Positions 25,028 through 35,479 of a DNA stretch of 64,000 bases are shown here, one piece after another. Position numbers and translations under genes: made by a program. Numbering within the stretch: the stretch's first letter is position 1; every line of letters begins with the position of its first letter. The notes below the pieces were generated by a model. It saw nothing but the letters and a program-made list of their open reading frames with translations. It did not search any database and was not told where the DNA came from. The stretch comes from Hedera helix (taxonomy: Eukaryota; Streptophyta; Magnoliopsida; Apiales; Araliaceae), in the NCBI GenBank assembly GCA_947179155.2, contig OX359270.1, positions 9,509,222 to 9,573,221 on the forward strand, given 5' to 3'.

Positions 25028-25032
25028 GTATT

Positions 25033-27540
25033 CATTACTATTTGCTCGAACAACATTAGAATTGTTCGATTGAAATAAATATTAACTACCTTTTTTCTCA
25101 TTCAATTTCTGTAATGGTTAATTTATTTATCCATTAACTGAAGTCTCTTAATCCACTTTTTATTTTGTTATTTATTATCTCTTGATCTACTCTTTTGACT
25201 TCTATCTCTATTCCAAACCAAAAGTAGAACCCTAATTTTGAAGATAAAATCCATCATCATCATCTTATAAGAATTGATAGGAGTCCCCAATTATATGCCA
25301 CAAGATTAATTTTTTTTTAATCTAATTCATTAATGTCTATGATGATGATTGTGGTGACTTGGTGAGAGAGAATGAGAACAAGGACAAAGACAACGTAGGC
25401 AAATTAAAGTTTAAAGGGGAGAGGGACAGAGAGTGATAAAGAAAAGGAGGGATAGTTAAGGTTTGATTTTTGTTGCTTTGTTCTTGGTCTGCAAAAAAGG
25501 GGTATTACCATATTGTGGTTACCGACTTTTCAGTATTACACAACTAAATTTTAAAAGTATATAATTAGCTCATAGAGCTAATTGAAATATACAAAGGGAA
25601 TTTATATTTTCACAAGCTAATTTGACTCGACAACGTCTCCGCATCTCCTTTTATCTTCTCTGACTCCGTCTTCGCCTCTCTATGACTTCGAGACTTCTAA
25701 CGCTTCCTCAACAGCTCAACGGTTGAACCTTTCTTAGATCGACAGTTCAACCTTTCTTAAATCAACAGTTATTCTCGCCGTCATCATCTATCATTCGCCA
25801 CTCGATGCTTTCTATGAGTTCTTGAGGCTGCTACTTTGCTTCAGTTTTTAAATTTAGATTTTTCAATTAATACTTATTTTTAAGTAGATTGTGTTGTACT
25901 TGTTGGTTTTTGGTAACTTCACAACCTCAAGTCAAAACTGTTGTCTCAAAAGATTTTTTTACAATGACTGATAGAACTATTGTACGAAACTAAATTGGAA
26001 TTTTAGGGTAGGACTAAATTCAAAATTTTATATATTTATCCCCAAGTGCTTTTGGGAAGGTTAGTTATTTGGAAATTCTATTGGAGATTTTTTTTTTTGA
26101 GCTATAATCTATATACTATGAATAATTAATGCCTTATAACTGATAAGGGTCTGGTTTTTGCCATCATTTTGGTAACTTTCTTTTACATGTTATTGGTCAA
26201 GATTGATTTGATAATGGCCAATTTTCATCTTGGTTTTCTTTTATTTTTGTTATAAAGCACATGGATATTGCAAGATCAAAAGCTTTGGAAAAATAATACT
26301 ATAAGGTTATGAATAAATAGGTGGCCTTAATTTCACTCAAGAGAATTTGCTCACATTATGCGAAGACATTGCATGCTAAATATGTACTTAATTTAGTTGC
26401 ATATTAGCCACACATGATCAAGCATGCAGAAGTGTTGAATGATTGATTATGTGTGATTTAATTTATAAGACAATTCAGAGACTGTGCACTTGCCATTGGC
26501 TTTTAGAACCCTATTTTGAGTTATATTCCTAATATATGCTATAACTTTTGGAATTTAATATTTGGTCTAAGTGTTTATATTATGTGAGTACCATTTATGA
26601 ATTAATACAGTTATCCAGCCCATAGATTTGATTAACTTTTAGCCTTGATCTGAATTACAGTTTTCCTTGCTTTTTGATGTTTCAAATTGGACAAAGGTGG
26701 AGGTTTTAATTATTGTTATATTTCTTATGATTATGAAACCTTACACATTAATGTTCACTTTATTGCTATATACTTGCTAAGCAAACTCGTTGTTCACTAT
26801 TGTTTCCTTTAAATATTACAATTAAGTCTGAACAAGGCATCGACTTGAAAAAAAAATAAAGGCAAAGGCAAAGTCATTGAGTAGTTTAATTTGTGTTATT
26901 ATTTAATGTTGTATTAAGACATATGTTAGAACTTATTATTTAAGTTATGTTTGTATTAGTTATGATTTGTGAAACTTGGAACAGGAATATTTATGTTAAA
27001 TCAATATAAATATTTCTATTATTCTGGTGTGAGTTGGATCGTAAAGTACCAGATTCGACGTATATGTATCTGAATTTGGAGACATCACAAATTATATTAA
27101 AATTTAGATGAAAGATCAAATTTAATGAGTAAAATAATTCAGGAATAAAATAATTAATTTACTCTATCTTTATTTTGTTATTTGTTCAAAATGTTAAATT
27201 GGTGGAATCATCTTTAGATTGATGTTCGAAACTTTAACTTTTGGCCCTAAAAGGATGATTTAAGTGACAAAAGATTTTACTCTTTAAAAACATATCTAAA
27301 GTACCCAAGTTAACTATATAAAATTTTATATTGACTTGTTTACACTTGATCATATTATATATTAGTCAAAAGGCAATTAATGCAATTAACACACATACCG
27401 ATGCAAAGGCAAAATGAAAAGTGAATTTATATTCTTTTATCTTATTTGATTATCTTAATTTGTGTTAAATTTATTCTTAAATCATCCTTTTGGAGACGGA
27501 ATTAGTGTGTTGTTAACTTTATATTTATTCATTTATTTAT
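25033..27540. other. Intergenic DNA, no gene seen
   Basis: This is AT-rich sequence with scattered short open frames and no domain. A less AT-rich piece near 25620-25830 (CTCCGCATCTCC and similar) could be a decayed transcript end, but I cannot identify it. Confidence 0.5.
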
Positions 27541-27809
27541 TACTCCCTCCAATCCTTTTTATTTGTTTTTTTAGAAAGTAAGATTTATTTATTTTATTTG
27601 ACGTTTACAAATTTCAAGAAAGTATTAATGACTTAGTTGTTTATCATCTTATCCCTACATTAAATATTAATTTATTTATTTTTCATCTTTTTTAATAAAT
27701 ATTGAAGGGTAATATTTAAATTTTGTACTCATTTTAATCAATCAAACAAAATATAAATTATATTTTTATATTTTTTTCCTAAAATATCAATAAAAAATTG
27801 GAGGGTGTA
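27541..27809. mobile_element. Stowaway-like MITE
   Basis: The left end is TACTCCCTCCAATCCTTTTT and the right-end complement TACACCCTCCAATTTTTTAT. TA borders and about 265 bp of AT-rich interior fit a Tc1/mariner-type MITE. The termini differ from those of the MITE at 8341, so this is a related but distinct copy. Confidence 0.75.
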
Positions 27810-27842
27810 ATTTCAATTAACTATGCCAATGAATAGTCTTTA

Positions 27843-27986
27843 GTACATGCTGTTAAATGAGTACAAAATACCGAATAACTTAATTATCTGAATAGTTATT
27901 CGAAAATGTATAACGTACATGTTGTTAAACGAGTACAAAATACCAAATAACTTAATTATTTGAATAGTTATTCGAAAATGTATAAC
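27843..27986. repeat. Two-copy tandem duplication, 72-bp unit
   Basis: Copies at 27843-27914 and 27915-27986 start GTACATG(C/T)TGTTAAA and end CGAAAATGTATAAC. They differ at five or so positions. No coding content is seen. Confidence 0.85.
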
Positions 27987-28628
27987 ATTTGTATTTTAAT
28001 TTTAATTTTTGAATATCAAATTCGAATGATATTTTAAAACATTTATCAAATATCAAATATAAATATATATAAATTATATTTTGAATGTTTACGTCCTTAA
28101 TCAATATCTTATATATAAAAGTAAGTAAAGAGATTAATTGAAATCAATTTTTAATTAATTGTGAATTCATTTAATTAGTCATCACACATAATTAAAAACA
28201 ATAATTAGTGAGTTAACTCAATGAGTTACCACATATAATGTAAAATAAAGAATAATCTTTAACGTATTATATTAAAAATAAATATATGTACATTAATTCA
28301 CATATTATTAATTTGTATACATATTTTTCGTTATTCGATTAAAAATATCTTTATATGCAAGAATGCGATACTTTATCTTTCTAAAAGTATATAAAAAGAT
28401 ACATTTTTTGGTTAATTTTTATTATATATGCATGCTAAATGTTGAATTCTTATATAGTCATATCATATTTAGTATAATGTGTTACTAATAATATTTTTTG
28501 ATAACTTTGATTGACTTGACTTTATTTAGGTAATATAATATTTATATAAAAAATATGTTATATAGCTAACATATTTATTGAAATAAATAATTCATACAAA
28601 AAAAAAAGTAAAGTGATATTTTTACATG
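27987..28628. other. Very AT-rich spacer, nothing recognised
   Basis: This is low-complexity AT-rich DNA between the tandem duplication and the solo LTR. No feature is supported. Confidence 0.5.
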
Positions 28629-30025
28629 TAAACTGTAATATCTCAGATATTTACAAGAATTGTAAATAAGATTTGAATCAATTTAAGGTTATGGTTTAAA
28701 ACCTAGAGTTTGAGAAATGAGATGTGTAGAATTTGGGTGAACATTTTTTTTAACATAATTTATTTGTTAGAAATTAAATGTGAGAATATTGTAATGATGC
28801 ATATAGAGAATTTATTAAAGAAATAAATTTATTTGAGAAGTGAAGACGGTTATAAGAATATATATATATACATAGTTATATATTCCTAGAGTGGTGTTTG
28901 TTAGCCAAACAAGAAGATGACTAAATTAATACTCAATAAAATTAATAAATTAATTAGTTTAAATATGAAGTAAGAAGAAAAGTCATGAAATATAATTAAT
29001 TATATTAGTTATGAGTTAAAGTTATATAAAAACTAGAAAGTTTGTCTAGAATGACAATATTAAGAAGTTAATTTATTAAGTAATTAACTTAATTATTAAG
29101 TTGTGGTATAGAGTCCAAGTAATTTAATTACTACTAGTGGACTAGTCCAAAAAGATTATATGTATTAGCCCAATATGGGAATATTTACATGAAGGTGGGT
29201 AATTAAATAAGAGAGCCCAATGGAAGGTAAACTATATAGCCAAAACATTTTAAAGTCTAATGTTGGTCAAAGTGTTGGGAAATATTATTTAGTATAGAGA
29301 TTAACTAATGTAGGGTTAATTGAATAACCCTAGTTGATAGACAAGAGAGAGCATTAACCAAACGTTGGTTAATTGATAGGTGAATAAATATGGTGATGGG
29401 AATTAACCATGGATGAGTTAATTATGTAACCCAAGGTGGTAGAATAATTAAAAGCAAGTCTAATTGGATTATATTTTAAATTCAAATGAGGTATTAATCT
29501 AGGTCAAATGAATTAACCTAGTAGTCCAAGTAATTAATTAAACCTTGATCCATGTAATAATTAAACTAGCTCAATGCTTGTTTTAATTAAATGTAACATA
29601 GGGTATTTAATGTTAGCCCAATGTAATAATTAAATTGAGCCCAAACTAATTAATTGGATGAGCCCAATATATTAAATCCTAGAGTCCAATATGGAGCCCA
29701 AATGGTAGTCAAAGTTGTGGTCAATATATATACATTGGTGTATATATATATGGATACTTATATAATGATATATGATATAAAAATAAAGCCAAATTGGTGT
29801 AATATAAATGTAAATCCCGAATTTTTGGGCTCACATGGTCAAAAAGGTTGCTTGTTGGTGATTTTGGAGTGCAAAGTTGCTCAACAACTCCCCACCAAGC
29901 CTAGTCTTTCAAGTGGTCTTTCAAAAAGTCACTCATGTGGTCATTCCATGCTATAGTAAGCACAATTAGTACCTAAATTCACCAACACTAGTTGATTAGT
30001 GAAGGTTGATGGTGATTAGGGAGGG

Positions 30026-30037
30026 TCTATATATAGC
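30026..30037 (+). promoter_or_regulatory. TATA box within solo LTR
   Basis: TCTATATATAGC stands in a locally less AT-rich stretch. About 60 bases further on the sequence becomes purine-rich (GAGAGAAAAGAGAGG), like the leaders of many LTR elements. If active it would transcribe toward the Pack-MULE and the MYB gene. Confidence 0.5.
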
Positions 30038-31493
30038 ATCCATCACACTCTTGTTATGTTGGTTAGTCATTTTTCAAGAACTCCAAGAGAGAAAAGAGAG
30101 GGAGTTCTAGAGAAAAGTAAGCAAGCTTTGGGAGATGGATGTTCCACCAAGGAAATTTGCTAGAGAATGGACAAGAGAAAGTCATAAGCCAAGATCATGT
30201 CAAGAGGAATGAGAGCATTCCATGTATATGAGATTAAAAAGTGTTCTAAACCCTCTTTAGTTCATTTTTATAGTTTAGATATGATTTGAACGGTTAAAAT
30301 GTATTTTTAACCGATCAAAAGTTATTTTGATGCTCTAGAAGTCTTAATCTACGTTATATTGGTAGAATCATGGTTTGATATAGTTAAATCATGTTTTGGT
30401 ATGAGCGGTATGCATAAAAATGCAAGAAATGTCTATATTAAGCTTTACTGGTAAAAACCTAGGTAGCTATGCGCTATTTAATGTTGTAGTTTGAAATGTA
30501 CGAGTTGAAAATTGGATTTCTATGGCTAAAAAGTTACCTCTATGAGTTTTTAAGAAAACCCAACTCGAATCTTTCAAAAATGTGAAAAAATAAAGAAGTT
30601 ATGGATTTTTCCTCAAAGCATGTTGATTTTAAAACCCTAGGTTGCATTGTGAGCGATTTTAAGCATGGATCCGTTTGGAATTTGGATTTGTGATCTAAAG
30701 AGAAGTTGTAAAGGGGGAAAAATTCTAATGAGAATAAACTCAAGAATAACCCCAAAATATTTTAAAATAAAGAAGTCATGCAAGTTTTAATCAAATGAGA
30801 AAAAGTTAAAAAATCTGAAAATGGCATTTTGGCAGATTCTGTAACACAAGGGTCGGGGCCCTTGTTTTGCACTATAAAGGAGGGTCAGGGCCCTTGACAC
30901 TGTTCACAGGCAATGCACTTTTCCGTTCTGGGTCGGGTCGGGTCGGGTCATTTAAATCCAAAATAGATAAAAATGCTTAAAAATTAATATAATTAATTTG
31001 GGACCAAAGTTTAATAATTATTTATTATTTATAATAAATAATAAATAAAGTAAATAAAAGTTATTATTATAATTAATTATTATTTAATTGATAGTAAATA
31101 ATAATTAAAGCAAATAAATACAATAACTAATTATTTATTATTATATAATAAATAAAGAAGGATATGAAGTTAATAAAATAATTATTTATTATTTAAAGGA
31201 TATTAAATGGTAATTAAAGAAAGATGAAGTTAATAAGGTAATTATTTATTATTTTAATAAATAAGGATAATTAGTTAATTATTATATAAAGGATATTAAA
31301 TAATAATTAAAGGGAGATGAAGTGAATAAAATGATCATTTGATATTTAATGAATATTAAATAATAAATGAAGTTAATTAATTAAGAGATTATTATTTAAA
31401 TAATCATTAAAGGAATTGAGGATTATTAAAATATTGTTAAAGGATTAAATATGTAAGTAACTAAAATATTATGAAATGAGCACTAACATTAGT

Positions 31494-31770
31494 ATATGAT
31501 GAAAATGTTATTAAATAATTAATGACATTAGTAAGTGATTAAAATATTATTAAATAGTTAATAGTATTAATAAGTGATTAAAATATTATTAAATGGTTAA
31601 TAATATTAATGAGTGATTAAAATATTATTAAATGGTTAATAATATTAATAATAGATTAAAATATTATCAAATGGTGAATAATATTAGTAAGAGATTAAAA
31701 ATATTATTAAATAATTAATAATATTAATAAGGGATTAAAATATTATTAAATGGTTAATACTATTTGAATG
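31494..31770. repeat. Degenerate 39-40-bp tandem array in solo LTR
   Basis: About seven units carry (G/A)TGATTAAAATATTATTAAA followed by TGGTTAATAATATTAAT. Unit starts near 31533, 31572, 31612, 31651, 31690 and 31729 show the regular period. Confidence 0.8.
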
Positions 31771-32850
31771 TAGTTATATATTATTAAAGGTAGATAATAT
31801 TTTGAGGTATTTGGCACATTATTAAATGTCCAAATCATTAAGAAAAAAATTTAATTGAATTAAACCAATGCAAATAGTTCTTTGTGACTAATTTAGACAA
31901 CTTTTTAAAAGTGGGTTGTACGAAGATCGTATAGTGTTTTTGTCTGGAACTTAAGGGTTCGTTTGTCGGGCATCTTAAGAGTTAATAATTTAAAGTTAGA
32001 GTGTTATATAAAGGCTAAGTAATAGTCATTATATCTAATGTTTATTTCAATTTCCTATATAAATTGTAGGTTGAATGAAAGACGCAAATAAGCGTAAATG
32101 ATAGAAACTAACCAGACAAGTTTTTCAGAACTTGCTCCTATGTGCATTAATATGCTACAATTTGATGTTATATTATTAACATGAAGATATTTTGATGATA
32201 TTTGTGATATATGAATAACATGAGATATGGTTACATGTGAAATATTTACCGATATAAAACATGATTTGCTAGATGCTAGTTGTTTATTGTATGTGATGCA
32301 TAAGAAGTATGAAGCATTCATAAAATGAAATGCATGAAATGCATGATGTAAGAATAAAATGCAGAGCATGTATAATATGTGAAGCCTGTAATGTGTTATG
32401 TGTAACAGTTGAACTTGCTGAGCCGTCGTGCTCACTCTTGCCTAAACCAACATTTTCAGATAGTGCAAATTATTTGAAGTTCTCGATAAAGATCAAGGAA
32501 CAGGAAAGCATATTACTTTCACTGAAGATCTAAATGTCTGTTGTAGATATCAGTCCGAATTGGACAGGTAAATGATTGTGTAGTATAAGACTTAGTTGGT
32601 ATGTTATATGAGTATTAAATACTCAAATTGATTGTAATAGAATGTCATATCACGTATGATATTAAGACAAATTAGGAATGTATAAAGATTGCGATTATGA
32701 AATAGAAAGATATGATGTAAAATTGTAAATAAATGATTATTTAGCAATTATAATATTGTTGCAATTCATGAACATTAAAGAAAATGTAGTACTAGTGTTG
32801 AACCGGATCCGAGGTTAAAGGAATCCGAATTTGGGGTCGTCACATAAACT

Positions 32851-33060
32851 GTTGCTATAGACCTATAGCGCCGGTCAAACGTCGTTATAGACATATAACA
32901 ACATTTTTCACGTGAAAATATCAAAAAATCCTATGACAATATCAGTTTCCTAAAAAAAATAATACTTATAAGACAAAATTGTACGAAAGAAAATTTTAAT
33001 TAAATTAAGTTTATTAATTTATAAAATTAATCCATATTTTATATGAGTTATCAATCTAAT
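32851..33060. other. Transposon-like scrap between solo LTR and Pack-MULE
   Basis: 32851-32914 has two diverged copies of (G)TCGTTATAGACATATAACAAC type, partly palindromic, as in decayed MITEs. The rest is AT-rich and unrecognised. Confidence 0.35.
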
Positions 33061-33255
33061 TATAATAAGACTAAAGTACAGTTTACACTTTAGAGTATAC
33101 CTTTTTGATACTTGTCACACCCCGAACTTTAAAAGGTGTGTACTTGAACCTAAAAAATATTATTTTTGTTTTAAGTTGCACCCTCGGGCCATTTTACCGG
33201 CTAAAATGACCGGGAGTCCCACATGTGTGATTTTTTTAGGGACAATTGGGTCAAT

Positions 33256-33642
33256 TCATTTATCTCTCTCATTTTCCTCATCCTCATCCTCATCCTCTTC
33301 TTCGTCATCCAATGCATCGATTTGTGGGGTTTTGATGAACAAATACGAAGTGACCTTATCGGATACAATCCATTTGGAATTGGGTGTGTTGCTACCGACA
33401 TGAAGATAGAGCTTCGCAATGTTTTTCAAATTTGGATTTTAAGATGGGTATTTAGGTTTTAGGGCTTTGAGTTTCGCTTCTATATCGTCCACGGACATCG
33501 GCGTTCTGCGCTCTGAAGAATTATGTTCGTCTACTTCCCTTTTGGAGTCCTCTTAGTGTTCATCTTCTTCATGGGATTGTGATTCTTCTTTAGATTTTGA
33601 GTCTAAAAGCTCAAAATCCTCAAGACTATGAGTACCAGTCAT
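33256..33642 (-). pseudogene. Captured 5' fragment of DEM/CYPRO4/VID27-like gene
   Basis: Read on the - strand from ATG at 33642 (129 codons) the frame starts MTGTHSLEDFELLDS and continues through an acidic tract, TPMSVDDIEAKLKALKPKYPS, KLYLHVGSNTPNSKWIVSD, KVTSYLFIKT and a terminal Glu/Asp run. This is the N-terminal layout of the plant Vid27/CYPRO4 family, which includes tomato DEM (defective embryo and meristems). The rest of the protein is absent. Two in-frame stops interrupt it (after EEDEH and after KYPS), so it cannot make the full fragment. A GA-repeat just upstream (33653-33672) may be captured 5' UTR. The assignment is from memory of the family. Confidence 0.65.
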
Positions 33643-34249
33643 TTCTTTTTGGAGAGAGAGAGAGAGAGAGAGAAATGGGTGAGGGAAAGAGAGTTATTGG
33701 ATTGGAGGGTTTGTGAAAGTGAAAAGCGCGAGTTTGAAATTTTGCATTTTATCTCATACAAAGTGAATTTAATGCATGTTTGGTTGTACTCTCTAACCTT
33801 TTCCCAAATTTTATTTGCCCATCTTCAACCCCAAATTCTCTTTTCCATGTTCTCCATGTCTGAATACTCTGATTCGCCATCAATTTCATGTCAATTTAAT
33901 GTTAGTAAGCTTCAATTCTCAAAGCTCCATTTCAATTTCTTAAACTTTAACCTTAAGACTCCATTTTTCTTATGGAATTAGGATAGAATAAATGTATGAT
34001 GTTGCGGAATTGGAATTAGGATAAAAGAATTGAAGAAAGAGAAAATGAAAGTGAAGAGGAGAGAGAATTGAAGAAAAGGGATAAAATTACTCATTTTTAT
34101 TATTTTTGTTTTGGTATAAAGTGTTTAGACAATTTTATCCTTAACACATATACTATTTCAAGTGAATACCAGAACTCTCAATCAAGAATGACAAGTAAAA
34201 TATTTAGAGGGTACAACTAAAATGAAAACAACAATTTTAGAGTGCAAGT

Positions 34250-34809
34250 TAGGGGTGCACACGGTCGGTTTGATCGATTTTTTGGAAAAAAAAAATAATC
34301 AAACCATTTAAGTCGATTATAAAAAATTAAAAACCAAAACCGCACAAATTTTTACATCGTAATCGGTTTATTCGGTTTCGGTTAAATCGGTCGGTTTATT
34401 CGGTTCCGTAATTGATAATTTGATATTTATTATATTGTCAAATTTTCATAATAATTAATAAATCACTAACTGAATAACTACTAATTATAATATAAGTTCT
34501 CTAAATCCGAAAAACAAAAATCACCTAACTCACTCACTAGGATAGAAGTTTTGCAAATTCGTCACAATAAAAACATATATAAATATATAATTATATAAAA
34601 TAAATATTTATTAGAAAAGTATATAAATTATATTATAATTTTAAATTGTTCTGTCGGTTTGGTCGGTTTCGATTTTTTGAGAAGCCAAACCAAACCGGCT
34701 GAACTAGTTTCGGTTTTTTAGTTTTAGTGTTCGATTTTTCGATTTTATATTTTTCGGTTTGAAATAGTAACGGTTTAATTCGATTCGATCGATCTTGTGT
34801 GCACCCCTA
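34250..34809. mobile_element. hAT-type MITE inside the Pack-MULE
   Basis: The terminal inverted repeats are TAGGGGTGCACAC at both ends, followed by stretches rich in TCGGTTT and its complement. Flanks GTGCAAGT (34242-34249) and ATGCAAGT (34810-34817) give an 8-bp duplication with the first base changed. It separates two halves of the MULE right inverted repeat, so it inserted later. There is no coding capacity. Confidence 0.82.
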
Positions 34810-34954
34810 ATGCAAGTACACTTTTTAAAATGTAAGGTGCGATAAGTGTTTAATAGATATAGTTTAGGGTGCAAAATATACTTTAATTTTATAATAATAG
34901 TAACTAAGAGAGAAAACAAAGGAGTGGGAAGAGAAGACACGCAAAAGTAGAGGT

Positions 34955-34965
34955 ACCTACCAAAT
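34955..34965 (+). promoter_or_regulatory. AC element in MYB promoter
   Basis: ACCTACCAAAT contains the AC-I core bound by R2R3-MYBs in phenylpropanoid promoters. It lies about 520 bases upstream of the MYB start codon. Arabidopsis MYB4, of the same subgroup, is reported to repress its own gene, so self-control is plausible here. Confidence 0.45.
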
Positions 34966-35012
34966 CCAGTCCTATCTGTAACCACTCATCTTTCTCACCA
35001 ACTTATCTCGGT

Positions 35013-35017
<5 letters not shown>

Positions 35018-35056
<39 letters not shown>
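35018..35056. repeat. (TA)n microsatellite upstream of MYB
   Basis: About 19 TA dinucleotides occur, and a CT-rich leader follows from about 35130 to 35410. Transcription could start just after this run or after a second TATATATACA run near 35415; the sequence does not decide. Confidence 0.85.
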
Positions 35057-35057
<1 letters not shown>

Positions 35058-35479
35058 TTTTCTTTTTTCCTAATTCTTGCTCTTTCTCTTCTTATTTATA
35101 TATATAAAGAAAAAGGGAAAGAAAAATAGATCATCGCGAGTCTATTGGCTACACTCCCTGATTCTCCCTTATTTCTCCTCCCTCCACTCTCTACACTTTC
35201 TCTCTCCTCCTTTGTACCTTCCCCCTCTCCACACAATTCCTTCTTATATCTGTCCTTCTTCCCACTTCTTTCAATCAAACTCTGACCTTCTTTCTCTCTC
35301 TAAAAGCTTTCTCTCTCGTCATCTTTCTTTCAGTCTTATCTATATATCATCAACAATCTACAACACTACAAAAAAGGCAGCTTAACCATTTACTCTCTCT
35401 CTCTCTCCCTTTAAGCTATATATATACATATATATAATATATATAGAGAAAAAGAAGAAGAAATTGGCAAGAAAATAAG

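Larger units (their letters stand above)
28634..32844 (+). mobile_element. Solo LTR, 4.2 kb, gypsy type
   Basis: The unit begins TGTAATATCTCAG and ends GGGGTCGTCACA, with the usual TG and CA termini. The flanks are TAAAC on both sides (28629-28633 and 32845-32849), an exact 5-bp duplication. There is no primer site, purine tract, or gag-pol, and no internal repeat of the ends, so this is one LTR rather than a whole element. A TATA box TCTATATATAGC at 30026-30037 sets the U3/R border near 30060 on the + strand. The size suggests a large-LTR gypsy lineage (Tat/Ogre or Tekay); I cannot choose. A small LARD lacking an interior would look similar. Confidence 0.75.
33070..34889. mobile_element. Pack-MULE carrying a DEM/VID27-like gene fragment
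   Basis: Long terminal inverted repeats of roughly 125 bp run inward from 33070 and outward-in from 34889. Matching blocks include TTTAAAAGGTGTGTACTTG on the left and TTTTAAAAAGTGTACTTGCA on the complement of the right. The flanks TATAATAAG (33061-33069) and TATAATAAT (34890-34898) form a 9-bp Mutator-size duplication with one change. There is no transposase. The interior holds a reversed 5' end of a host gene (33256-33642) with upstream CT-rich DNA. The right inverted repeat is split by a hAT-type MITE. Without that MITE the element is about 1.25 kb. Confidence 0.75.

Noticed and set aside
33176..33462. Overlapping + strand frames rich in Ser and Leu
   Set aside because: They are antisense to the captured DEM-like fragment, whose - strand reading has family similarity.
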